DNA of 39,658 bases. Source: Bacillus sp. ISL-37 (GTDB taxonomy: Bacteria; Bacillota; Bacilli; Bacillales; Cytobacillaceae). The number at the start of each line of letters is the position of its first letter. The stretch's first letter is position 1. The notes under the pieces were generated by a model, which ran no database searches, had not been told where the DNA came from, and saw nothing but the letters and a program-made list of their open reading frames with translations. Location: assembly GCF_018613315.1 (NCBI RefSeq), contig NZ_JAGGQL010000037.1, positions 1 through 39,658 on the forward strand, given 5' to 3'. The position numbers and the translations under genes are program-made. Below are positions 25,353 through 32,574 of this stretch, piece after piece.

Positions 25353-25993
25353 CATCTCTGGCCGTAACTTTCAAATTTCTTGGACAGGCGTGCCATTTCT
25401 TCTTCAGTAAGTTCTGTTGGCTCGCCAATCGCTTTCGCTTGATAATAAATCTGAGCGCTGAACTCGATTTCCTCAGCGACTGTAAATGCTGTTTCGATGT
25501 TATGGGCACCGGCAATCATACCGTGGTTCGCCAACAGCACAGCTCTTCTATCCACCATGCCTTCAAATGCCTTTTCGGCGAGCTCCTTCGTTCCGAATGT
25601 TGCATAGGGAGCGCACCTTACATTCGGACCGGCAAACGCCACCAAATAAGTAATCGGCGGAATGTCCCAGCCAAGTGTCGCTATCGTTTTTGCATAGGGC
25701 GAGTGGGTGTGGACAAGCGCGTTTAAATCTTCGCGACGCTGGTAAAAAATCAAATGCATGTCAAGCTCACTCGAAGGCTTTTTACTGCCATCAACGATTT
25801 CGCCATCCAAATTAATGATCACAATATCTTCAGGCTTCGTCTCGAAATAATCGATCCCGCTCGGACTGATGGCAACCAGTTGCTTTTCCCGATTGAAAAT
25901 GCTGATATTTCCACCAGTCCCTTTAGTCAGGCCACTTGAAATAATTTTCTTGCCGTATTCTACGACTTTCATCCGTTCTTCCAGAAGCAACAT
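25352..25993 (-). CDS. Class II aldolase/adducin family protein, likely 5-deoxy- or 5-methylthio-ribulose-1-phosphate aldolase
   Basis: 213-residue Zn-dependent class II aldolase of the FucA/AraD fold. TKGTGGNISI is the phosphate-binding region, SPSGIDY follows, SSELDMHLIFY gives the catalytic Glu, ALVHTHSPYAKTIA gives two His ligands and VLLANHGMIA a third. Sequence alone allows fuculose-phosphate aldolase, but the gene lies 46 bp after an MtnK-like kinase on the same strand. That points to the aldolase of the DHAP shunt (DrdA/Ald2 type), which splits 5-deoxyribulose- or methylthioribulose-1-phosphate into DHAP and an aldehyde. The mtnA isomerase expected between them is absent here. ATG start with AGAGAGG eight bases upstream. 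Confidence 0.8.
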   Translation of the reverse strand: MLLLEERMKVVEYGKKIISSGLTKGTGGNISIFNREKQLVAISPSGIDYFETKPEDIVIINLDGEIVDGSKKPSSELDMHLIFYQRREDLNALVHTHSPYAKTIATLGWDIPPITYLVAFAGPNVRCAPYATFGTKELAEKAFEGMVDRRAVLLANHGMIAGAHNIETAFTVAEEIEFSAQIYYQAKAIGEPTELTEEEMARLSKKFESYGQR

Positions 25994-26039
25994 ATGATGC
26001 GCCTCTCTTTCTCTAAAAATCTAGATAGGGAACGTCCTA

Positions 26040-27260
26040 TTATCGCATATTATGGCTTGAAGCTGAATCCTTTAATACTTTTAAAAATTGTTCACCCGTT
26101 TTGTAGCTGCCGGATTCCAAGATGAACCGCTTCGCTGCAGACAGGCAAATCCTCTCTGCAAGAACGCGTTGCCCCTCATCAGAAATGGACGTTATATCCT
26201 TGACCTTCGCCAGGCCGGCAATACGGCGAATCATCTCCATGCCGGTTACCGAGGCAGTATCCTGAAGAACAGAGTCCAGATACCAGCGGTCGAAGCCCTG
26301 CTCCTTCGCCATGATATCATTGACATTATCCTTCCAGCTTTCCAGGAATTTTTCTGCAAAAAGGTTTACCGTATCTTTGATCGTCTCCTCAAGCCAGGAA
26401 ATATATTTCTCATCAGCATTTGTTACATATGCGCGTGACCACGCGAACATCAGGTTCGCAACCACGTTGCCAACGTCATAGCCCATCGGACCGTAGAACG
26501 CGAATTCAGGATCAATTACTTTTGTTGATTCTTCTTTTACAAAAACAGAACCTGAATGCAAATCCCCATGCACAAGTGCCTGGGCATTGGTCATGAAAGC
26601 AAACTTCAGCTTCGCAGCTTCGAAGCGCAATTTATCATCACCATATATATTTTCTTCTATCCAACCCTTGTTTGCCGGGAACAGGTCATTTCGGTTGTTA
26701 TGGTCAGTGAAAGGCTCAGAGTATACAAGGTCCTCGGAAATTTCGCACAATTCCGGGTTGATATAATCCTGGACAAGCGCCTTTTTCGCCTTATGCTCCA
26801 TGACTACATCCGAAGTGAGCAGAAGCGTGTTGACCATGAAAGTAGTCAGGTCATCCGCAAGCTTTGGAAAAATACGGCCTTCATTAAGCGCTGTACGGAG
26901 GATAGTATGATCAGAAAGATCCTCCATAACGCAGCAATTCATCACATCATCAAACAGGTATACATCCGGGACCAAACCTGGCGCCAGCTCACCTTCAAGC
27001 CTAAGCACATTGGATTCAATCCTGATCCGGTTTGTGGAAAGCTTGAATTCGTCAGAAATCCTCGCAGTATCACCAGCCTGTTTAACAATCAATGACTTTC
27101 CCGATTGCTCATCAATCACCCGGAATACGTAATTCAAATTGCCATCCCCAATTTCGGTACAGCTCAATTCAGCATCTTTATCAAAAAAATCGGTCTTTTC
27201 TTTTACATATAAAATGACCTCATCAGCATTCATCAAAAAATAAGTATTAAAATCAGCCAT
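26040..27260 (-). CDS. mtnK: S-methyl-5-thioribose kinase (MtnK) or 5-deoxyribose kinase
   Basis: 406-residue kinase of the MtnK/ChoK fold that phosphorylates the C1 hydroxyl of methylthioribose (or 5-deoxyribose) with ATP. Seen: [15 protein letters not shown] (nucleotide loop), SLIVKQAGD with the ATP Lys, [10 protein letters not shown], catalytic loop [14 protein letters not shown], metal-binding [16 protein letters not shown], and C-terminal [12 protein letters not shown]; each matches B. subtilis MtnK as I recall it. The start ATG has AAGGGGAAG seven bases upstream. A TATAAT box on the minus strand (27312-27317) may be its -10. No SAM riboswitch (S-box) is visible upstream, unlike B. subtilis mtnKA. 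Operon with the downstream aldolase. Confidence 0.85.
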   Translation of the reverse strand: MADFNTYFLMNADEVILYVKEKTDFFDKDAELSCTEIGDGNLNYVFRVIDEQSGKSLIVKQAGDTARISDEFKLSTNRIRIESNVLRLEGELAPGLVPDVYLFDDVMNCCVMEDLSDHTILRTALNEGRIFPKLADDLTTFMVNTLLLTSDVVMEHKAKKALVQDYINPELCEISEDLVYSEPFTDHNNRNDLFPANKGWIEENIYGDDKLRFEAAKLKFAFMTNAQALVHGDLHSGSVFVKEESTKVIDPEFAFYGPMGYDVGNVVANLMFAWSRAYVTNADEKYISWLEETIKDTVNLFAEKFLESWKDNVNDIMAKEQGFDRWYLDSVLQDTASVTGMEMIRRIAGLAKVKDITSISDEGQRVLAERICLSAAKRFILESGSYKTGEQFLKVLKDSASSHNMR

Positions 27261-27358
27261 GGTGAACTTCCCCTTTCCCGCAGTAACAATTATAGAAATC
27301 TTTTAAAAATTATTATAGCTTAAGATTGTATTTCGACGCACTAAAAATTACTTCCAAA
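27261..27358. promoter_or_regulatory. Upstream region of mtnK with a candidate -10 box
   Basis: On the minus strand TATAAT occurs at 27312-27317 and a second TATAAT-like box nearer the gene. No good -35 at 16-18 bp was seen, so promoter assignment is weak. Confidence 0.35.
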
Positions 27359-27648
27359 ACCAGAAAGGCGGAGGCGACTGCTTAACTCCGACAAACGCTG
27401 GAGGGCCTGACAGTGAAGTCGCTCTTTGACTTCATTGGCAGGACCGAAATTGAAATGTATAGCCGACTGTCCAGAAACGCAGAAACTGGAGACTCCGACA
27501 AAGAAGCGCTTTTTGCTTCTGCCGGCGGAGTTGAAGTTTCGGAGTTTCAAGGAGGCGACACTAGACAGCGTCTCGAGGAGTTAGGAGCCGCAGCTAGACA
27601 ACCAGAAAGGCGGAGGCGACTGCTTAACTCCGACAAGCTTCTGGTAAA
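27359..27648. repeat. GC-rich structured non-coding element with 36-bp direct repeats
   Basis: A 36-bp sequence beginning ACCAGAAAGGCGGAGGCGAC occurs perfectly at 27359-27394 and 27601-27636. Between them are strong hairpins: CCTGAC-AGTGAAGTC with GACTTCATT-GGCAGG, and AGAAGC/GCTTCT inside CTCCG/CGGAG. The 3' end pairs CCAGAA with TTCTGG. Base composition is unlike the AT-rich surroundings. The 80-codon open frame across it has no homology that I recognise and looks accidental. From memory, sequences of this kind recur in some Bacillaceae genomes. Confidence 0.7.
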
Positions 27649-27692
27649 CTTATGAACCTATCCATAAAAAAAGAAGACCGTTATCTGCCTTC

Positions 27693-27852
27693 TCTTTCAT
27701 TTACAATCTCGTTTTCTAGCTTCCGTTTGTTCGGCAGGTTCTCCTATCGGACACTTTCTCTCGCTTTCGCCTTCTGTTTGGCCGATAGAGCCTTTCTATC
27801 GGTCATTTTTCTCCGCTTTCGCCCTCTGTTTGTCCGATAGAGCCCTTCTACA
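27693..27852. repeat. 52-bp tandem array (two clear units plus diverged edges)
   Basis: Full units begin at TATCGG 27745 and TATCGG 27797, 52 bases apart, with a decayed unit before (from about 27693) and the start of another after 27849. Junctions form CCGATAGA-GCCTT-TCTATCGG hairpins (8-bp stem). The array lies just past the stop codon of the kinase gene (minus) and may act as its 3' structure, since no ordinary terminator is seen there. Confidence 0.8.
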
Positions 27853-27866
27853 AGAAACGTATTCCA

Positions 27867-29102
27867 TTACTCACATGGCAGCAGAATCGTGAATGTGGTG
27901 CCTTTTCCTTCTGCACTTTCGACATTGATTCGGCCTCTCATTCTTTGGATAATATCAAAGGAAATCATCATGCCGAGGCCTGTGCCTTTTTCCTTCGTGG
28001 AGTAATAAGGGTGACCGAGTCTGTCGAGCTGCTCTTTATTCATGCCGACTCCTTCATCCCGGAACTGGATTCTTACATTATTCTTGTCGACCTTGGCGAT
28101 GATGTAGATGCTTCCGCCAGAAGGCATCGCTTCGATGCCATTTTTCAGGATATTGATAAAAACTTGTCTGATTTCATGGGCATCACCTTTGATGGAAAGG
28201 TTCTTATCGATCGCCTCCACTAATTCTGTATTGGCGAGATGCGAATAGGATCTCATGAAGTCAATCGTTTCTTTTAAAAGTTCGCTCAGGTTAATTTTTG
28301 CCATGCTGCCTGTATTTGGTTTTGCCAGCGAGAGGAAATTGTCAATGATTGTCTGGGTACGATCCAGCTCCTGAAGGGATATCGTGATGAAGAGATTCTG
28401 GTTATCATTCAGATTCTTTTCTCCTTGAAGAACCTGCATGAAGCCTCTGATTGTGGTCATTGGGTTCCGGATTTCATGGGCAACCGAGGCTGCTAGCTGG
28501 CTGATTGCTGAAAATTTCTCAGCTTTGTGAAGCTCATGCATCAATTTAAGCTGCAAGTTGGTCATTTCAATGATATAAATGGTTACCGATAGCGCAACGA
28601 AAGAGACGAGTGAAAATACAAGCAAATACAGATAGTCCTCCGCTTTGCCGGCGTTGATCATTGCCGCGAGTCTTGTCGTTGTAATCAGGCCGTACACAAA
28701 AAGGCCGAGCGCAATTTTTCTGTTAACAGTTGTATTTTTATATAATTTTTCAATCGAAAAAAATAGAATTAATATGACCATATAATTGACGACCGTGACA
28801 GGGAGCTTATCAATCCCCACAAATCCCTGCAATAACAACAGGACAGCCACAAGCAAAAAGCTATCAGTCCTGCTTAGATAAAAAAAGGCAATGAAGATTG
28901 GAATCAGCTTCAAGTCGAATTCCATGCCACCATGGAATCTTACAGGCAGCGCCATTGTCATCAATAGCGCAGCTAAAATGGCCATTTTAAAGACTTGTTT
29001 CTTATATACCGAACGCTTCTGCATCCATAGAAAGTTATACATGAAGCCGAGCGATAATATAATTGAAAAATGCAGGATCAAATCTTTTATAAACTCTACC
29101 AT
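27867..29102 (-). CDS. Sporulation-type membrane histidine kinase (KinB-like)
   Basis: 411 residues. The N-terminal ~190 residues form about six transmembrane helices of the 5TM/LytS-like kind with little outside the membrane. The kinase core follows: H-box AASVAHEIRNPMTTIRGFMQ (phosphorylated His near residue 207), N-box NILKNGIEAMPSGG, G1 FRDEGVGM and G2 GTGLGMMIS. No response regulator gene is adjacent, so it is an orphan kinase, as are the kinases feeding the Spo0F-Spo0A phosphorelay; KinB has this same layout. The signal is unknown. The ATG is preceded by GGGGGA. The 52-bp repeat array lies directly downstream. Confidence 0.85.
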   Translation of the reverse strand: MVEFIKDLILHFSIILSLGFMYNFLWMQKRSVYKKQVFKMAILAALLMTMALPVRFHGGMEFDLKLIPIFIAFFYLSRTDSFLLVAVLLLLQGFVGIDKLPVTVVNYMVILILFFSIEKLYKNTTVNRKIALGLFVYGLITTTRLAAMINAGKAEDYLYLLVFSLVSFVALSVTIYIIEMTNLQLKLMHELHKAEKFSAISQLAASVAHEIRNPMTTIRGFMQVLQGEKNLNDNQNLFITISLQELDRTQTIIDNFLSLAKPNTGSMAKINLSELLKETIDFMRSYSHLANTELVEAIDKNLSIKGDAHEIRQVFINILKNGIEAMPSGGSIYIIAKVDKNNVRIQFRDEGVGMNKEQLDRLGHPYYSTKEKGTGLGMMISFDIIQRMRGRINVESAEGKGTTFTILLPCE

Positions 29103-29343
29103 TGTATCCCCCGGGTTCTCCAGAATATGAATATATGCCTACATAATTATTATCTACTCCCCATATGGATACTTCAATGGAAAATTCAGATATTTTTGAT
29201 AAAATTGCATAATTTTGTCTATTTCAAAGGGATGCTATCGTATTTTGGGAGTGTACCTTCCCGGTCTCAGGTATTTAGGGGGAACTAAATGGGGCGAAAT
29301 GTTGTGCAGGCAAACAACAAAGTTTGTAATCCGAAAAACTTTT
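29103..29343. other. Intergenic region upstream of the kinase
   Basis: AT-rich. The kinase promoter must lie here but was not identified. No small gene or repeat was recognised before the promoter at 29344. Confidence 0.4.
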
Positions 29344-29374
29344 TTTACAGTGTCTGTAAAACTTATGCTATAAT
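29344..29374 (+). promoter_or_regulatory. Extended -10 promoter on the plus strand
   Basis: TGCTATAAT (29366-29374) is a perfect extended -10. TTTACA (29344-29349, 19-bp spacer) or TTACAG (18 bp) is a usable -35. The transcript would start near 29381. No plus-strand gene lies upstream or close downstream. Confidence 0.6.
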
Positions 29375-29380
29375 AAGAAC

Positions 29381-29431
29381 AACCATTGCTTTACCGCATT
29401 AAACCCCACTCAATTGGAGTGGGGTTTTTTT
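29381..29431 (+). ncRNA. Candidate ~50-nt small RNA (promoter to terminator)
   Basis: The promoter at 29344-29374 is followed by a single-stranded stretch and the terminator hairpin CCCCACTC/GAGTGGGG (29404-29424) with a T7 run. This predicts a stable RNA of about 50 nt. No open frame with a ribosome binding site is inside it. It could also be the attenuated leader of a gene lost or displaced by MITE E, which was inserted in the T-run. Confidence 0.4.
29404..29431 (+). terminator. Intrinsic terminator of the candidate small RNA
   Basis: CCCCACTC (29404-29411), loop AATTG, GAGTGGGG (29417-29424), then seven T residues. The right end of the T-run is the target duplication of MITE E. Confidence 0.9.
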
Positions 29432-29626
29432 ATTAGGCTCTTTTCTCAAACTTTGTTGCTATTGCATACAATATTGGATTGAATAGCTATTTTCCTTCGT
29501 AAAGTTGACGTTTCCTTTTGGAAAAGAGCATGCAAACTTCATACCGACCTGCAAACTGGGTATATATTACGTTAAAATCGGCTTTAGGATTTTAACAACA
29601 ATCGTTACGAAAACAGCCTTTTATTA
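29428..29626 (+). mobile_element. MITE copy E (element 29436-29618) with 8-bp duplication
   Basis: 183 bp from GGCTCTTTTC to GAAAACAGCC, with perfect duplication TTTTATTA at 29428-29435 and 29619-29626. It is very similar to copy A over its full length. It is inserted in the U-tract of the terminator at 29404-29431. The 62-codon frame inside is not a gene. Confidence 0.92.
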
Positions 29627-29647
29627 TTATTCAAATATATATGAACA

Positions 29648-29681
29648 TAAAAAAACAAGCTCTGATGAATCAGAGCTTGTT
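29648..29681 (-). terminator. Intrinsic terminator of the cold-shock gene
   Basis: CAAGCTCTG (29656-29664) and CAGAGCTTG (29671-29679), followed on the minus strand by TTTTTTTATG. Confidence 0.92.
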
Positions 29682-29700
29682 TGTATGGGCTAATCCGTTA

Positions 29701-29901
29701 TTATAGTTTTGTAACGTTAGCTGCTTGTGGTCCACGAGCGCCTTGCTCAACGTCGAAAGAAACTTCTTGGCCTTCTTCAAGAGTCTTGAAGCCTTCGCCT
29801 TGGATAGCTGAGAAGTGTACGAATACGTCTTCTCCACCTTCACGTTCGATGAATCCGAAACCTTTTTCTGCGTTAAACCATTTTACTTTACCGTTTTCCA
29901 T
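29701..29901 (-). CDS. CspA-family cold-shock protein
   Basis: 66-residue single cold-shock domain, the normal Csp length. RNP1 is KGFGFIE and RNP2 is [25 protein letters not shown] opens the protein and [11 protein letters not shown] closes it. Csp proteins bind single-stranded RNA and DNA and act as RNA chaperones. It is closest to the B. subtilis CspB/C/D group, but I cannot choose among them. CTAGGAGG stands nine bases before the ATG. A promoter (30023-30051) and a ~115-nt leader precede it, and a strong terminator follows. Confidence 0.95.
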   Translation of the reverse strand: MENGKVKWFNAEKGFGFIEREGGEDVFVHFSAIQGEGFKTLEEGQEVSFDVEQGARGPQAANVTKL

Positions 29902-29916
29902 TTTTGTTGCCTCCTA

Positions 29917-29931
29917 GTGTGATATCCACAC
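29917..29931 (-). promoter_or_regulatory. Hairpin just upstream of the csp ribosome binding site
   Basis: GTGTG (29917-29921) and CACAC (29927-29931) around GATAT lie three bases upstream of the csp Shine-Dalgarno sequence. The motif GGATATCAC occurs twice in the leader. A temperature-sensitive structure is possible, but the stem is short. Confidence 0.35.
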
Positions 29932-30022
29932 AATTTGTTACTATTCTTGTCTCAGTGATATCCAGGCGAATCAAGCAGTGCATGTTCTTTCCTTGCATAC
30001 CGAACAAAAATAATTCTTCCTA

Positions 30023-30051
30023 AGAATAACAGAATTGAAAAGATAGTGCAA
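30023..30051 (-). promoter_or_regulatory. Sigma-A promoter of the cold-shock gene
   Basis: On the minus strand TTGCAC (30046-30051), a 17-bp spacer and TATTCT (30023-30028). The start of transcription would be near 30016, giving a leader of about 115 nt, a usual feature of cold-shock genes. Confidence 0.6.
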
Positions 30052-30139
30052 GTATTTAGGAATTTTCCAAAAACAGGGTTTTATAAAAAATCATTCGAAA
30101 GCCCATACTGGATTAATAAAAGTGAATCAGAAAATGTGG

Positions 30140-30145
30140 TATAAT
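30140..30145 (+). promoter_or_regulatory. -10 box of the 57-residue gene
   Basis: TGGTATAAT (30137-30145) is an extended -10 on the plus strand. No good -35 is visible. It is divergent from the csp promoter and lies 27 bases before the small gene. Confidence 0.55.
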
Positions 30146-30172
30146 TAAAAGAACATGAAAGGGCGTGGCTAA

Positions 30173-30346
30173 TTGAAAAGCGCAAGCAACATTTATAAAA
30201 CAGGTCAATCGGTCAATATCAAGGAAACCGGCGAAACAGTGACAATCATGAAATCCCAATACGTAAAAAACATGAAAAGATATTCATACACTGTGAAGGA
30301 ATACCCAAGCACATTTTACTTTGAGGAAGAACTAGAGAGTAATTAA
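30173..30346 (+). CDS. Small conserved-looking protein of 57 residues, function unknown
   Basis: TTG start at 30173 with AAAGGG nine bases before it and an extended -10 upstream; stop at 30344-30346 and a strong terminator right after. The protein opens KSASNIYKTGQSVNIKETGE, then TVTIMKSQYVKNMKRYSYTV and an acidic end (YFEEELESN). Alternation of charged and beta-branched residues suggests a small beta-rich cytoplasmic domain. No family is recognised. The promoter, ribosome binding site and terminator make a complete transcription unit, so it is probably real. Confidence 0.7.
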   Translation: MKSASNIYKTGQSVNIKETGETVTIMKSQYVKNMKRYSYTVKEYPSTFYFEEELESN

Positions 30347-30356
30347 TGACCCCACT

Positions 30357-30389
30357 AAAAAGCGTGCCACAGCTGAGCACGCTTTTTTT
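30357..30389. terminator. Bidirectional terminator between the small gene and the MMPL gene
   Basis: AAAAAGCGTGC and GCACGCTTTTTTT pair around CACAGCTGA. It has T-runs in both directions and serves the converging genes. Confidence 0.9.
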
Positions 30390-30393
30390 GTTT

Positions 30394-32547
30394 CTATTTT
30401 ACTTTTCGAGGCCAAAGGCTGTATTTCCCCAGCTTGACCATAATCGCTGGTACTAGAATTGTACGAATCAGGAATGTATCAATCAAGACACCGATCGCGA
30501 CAGTGAAACCGAACATGAACAGCTCCATGATCGGCTGTGTGATCAGGACTGCGAATGTTGCCGCAAGAATGATCCCCGCGGATGAAATGACTCCACCTGT
30601 ATGGGATAAACCGAGACTGATCGCCTCTTTAATCGAATGGTTCCTTGCTTCCTCTTTTATCCTCGAAATGAGCATGATGTTATAGTCCACTCCAAGTGCC
30701 ACCAGGAAGATGAACGTGTATAACGGAATCCGGTAACTGATTTCAGAATAGCCGAAGAACTGGTCAAAGATGAAGAAGCCGGCCCCTAGCGCTGTAAAAT
30801 AAGACAGGATGATCGTTGCCATCATATAGATGGGAGCAATCAGGGATTTTGTCTGCATGCCAAGCAGGACCATGATGACAACGGTCGTTAACAGGACGAC
30901 CACCCATGTATCACGATCATTCACTTCGCGGACTTCTGCCTGCTTTGCAGTTTCGCCAGCATAGTAGAAGTTTGCACCTTCAAGGCCAGCATCTTGCTTC
31001 AGCTCTCCTCCCTGAATACGGATTTCATTCAACTGATCGAATGTCTTTTGGTCATAAGGATTGCCGGCAAAAACGATCTCCAGCTTTGCTGCATTTTTAT
31101 CTTTAGAAAAATAAGAATCAGCATGCAGGGCGAAATCAGGATTCACCTGTTCAACCCCATCCATATCAAGGATCTCACTCCTTAAGGCTTGCAGCTCTTC
31201 TTTCCCTATTTCACTGTCACTTTCAACGATCAGGGTTGTCGGTGCCAGCTCACCCGGCGAGAAGTTCTTCTCCAGGATCTCATATCCCTGCCTTGACTGG
31301 ATGTCATCAGGGAAAGATTTGATAAGATTGAATGAGTACGTAATATTGACCGTATTCAAGGCAATGGCCACTAGCGGGATAAGCACGAAGACTCCGCTCT
31401 TTACTGGATTTTTCACTACCATATTTCCGAGTCTGGACCAAATGGCCACTTTAGCAGGTGCCTCGTCGTCCACTTTCGGAAGTGACGGCCAGAACGCTTT
31501 CCTGCCAAATAGCACATACAAAGCCGGCAGCAACGTCAACCCGCCAAGGAGAATCAACACTAATGCAATCGAGAAAACCGGCGCAAAATTGCGGTACGGC
31601 TCATAAATGGCAGCGAACAACACAAGCATCGCTGCCAGCACGGTCCCGCCGCTGAAGAGAATCGGTTCAGTGACTTCCTCCATCGCCCGCTTCATCGCGG
31701 TAAATTTGTTTTCTACCTGTTTCAGTTCTTCTTTGAAACGCGCCACAATGAACAGCGAATAATCAGTCAGTGCCGCAAATAACAGGATTGACATGATCGA
31801 GGTCGACTGCGCCTCGATCTTCATCCCTGCAGAGCCAAATATTCCAATACTTTTATTGACCACTTCATAAACAAGTCCTGCTCCCAATAATGGGACCAGC
31901 GCCAACAGCGGCGAACGGTAAATCAGGATTAACAGGATAAAGATCAGTCCGATTGTACCTAGCAAGAGCACGATATCCGCCCGGGCGAATATGCCGATCA
32001 TATCGGCGACAATCCCGGCTGGACCGGTGATCGCCAGCTTGACCTCCTCCTGTCCTTTCAACTCTTTTTTGGCAAGCTGCCCAATCTTTTTAATAGTGTC
32101 ATTGATTGTGCTGCGTTCGAGATTTTCTTTCAGTGATACTGGCAAAATGAGTGTCGTATTGTTTTCTGATAGAAACGTTGCTTTTGCCTGGGGTGGCATC
32201 TGATGAAACGGCACCACAACCTTTACACCCTCTAGCTCCGCCTCTATCAGCTTTTTGCTGACCTGGTCAATGGTCGCAAAGTCGGTCTCGGTGAATTCCC
32301 CCTTTTTATTAAAAACGAGCAGTGCGGGAATCCCATTGTCTTCAGGAAAATACTCTTTGATTTTTTCATCTGCTTTTAACGAAACGGAATCCTCAGGAAG
32401 ACCCGACTCATTGACGCTTGTCGCATAGTCACTCGCACTTGGGGCAAGCCAGCCCATCAATAATGCAGCAAGGACCCAGATGGCCACGATTCCTTTCGAG
32501 CCTTTTTGGCTGCCTGAAAAAGCCGTTAATTTCCTAACCCACTTCAT
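30394..32547 (-). CDS. MMPL/RND-family transporter
   Basis: 717 residues with the RND layout: one helix (about 20-38), a large extracellular loop, helices 2-6, a second helix after a linker (about 375), a second extracellular loop and helices 8-12. MMPL marks are seen in both halves: ALTDYSLFIVARFKEEL and ALGVDYNIMLISRIKEEA contain the conserved Asp-Tyr proton-relay pair. Such proteins export lipids, surfactants, drugs or (in mycobacteria) bind haem. GGGGGAGAGG precedes the ATG. It lies 83 bp downstream of the small haem-oxidase-like gene on the same strand with only MITE F and no clear terminator between, so co-transcription from the HssR-like promoter is possible. Confidence 0.85.
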   Translation of the reverse strand: MKWVRKLTAFSGSQKGSKGIVAIWVLAALLMGWLAPSASDYATSVNESGLPEDSVSLKADEKIKEYFPEDNGIPALLVFNKKGEFTETDFATIDQVSKKLIEAELEGVKVVVPFHQMPPQAKATFLSENNTTLILPVSLKENLERSTINDTIKKIGQLAKKELKGQEEVKLAITGPAGIVADMIGIFARADIVLLLGTIGLIFILLILIYRSPLLALVPLLGAGLVYEVVNKSIGIFGSAGMKIEAQSTSIMSILLFAALTDYSLFIVARFKEELKQVENKFTAMKRAMEEVTEPILFSGGTVLAAMLVLFAAIYEPYRNFAPVFSIALVLILLGGLTLLPALYVLFGRKAFWPSLPKVDDEAPAKVAIWSRLGNMVVKNPVKSGVFVLIPLVAIALNTVNITYSFNLIKSFPDDIQSRQGYEILEKNFSPGELAPTTLIVESDSEIGKEELQALRSEILDMDGVEQVNPDFALHADSYFSKDKNAAKLEIVFAGNPYDQKTFDQLNEIRIQGGELKQDAGLEGANFYYAGETAKQAEVREVNDRDTWVVVLLTTVVIMVLLGMQTKSLIAPIYMMATIILSYFTALGAGFFIFDQFFGYSEISYRIPLYTFIFLVALGVDYNIMLISRIKEEARNHSIKEAISLGLSHTGGVISSAGIILAATFAVLITQPIMELFMFGFTVAIGVLIDTFLIRTILVPAIMVKLGKYSLWPRKVK

Positions 32548-32574
32548 TCTTCCCTCTCCCCCTCTTTAACGTCT

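Noticed and set aside
27261-27358. SAM riboswitch before mtnK
   Set aside because: None of the S-box conserved segments is present in the short upstream region.
27359-27636. 36-bp direct repeats as attachment sites of an integrated element
   Set aside because: Only about 206 bp lies between them and no integrase or cargo is present; a structured repeat is the simpler reading.
27413-27655. 80-codon frame in the GC-rich element as a gene
   Set aside because: It overlaps the strong hairpins and the direct repeat, has no ribosome binding site and does not resemble a protein family.
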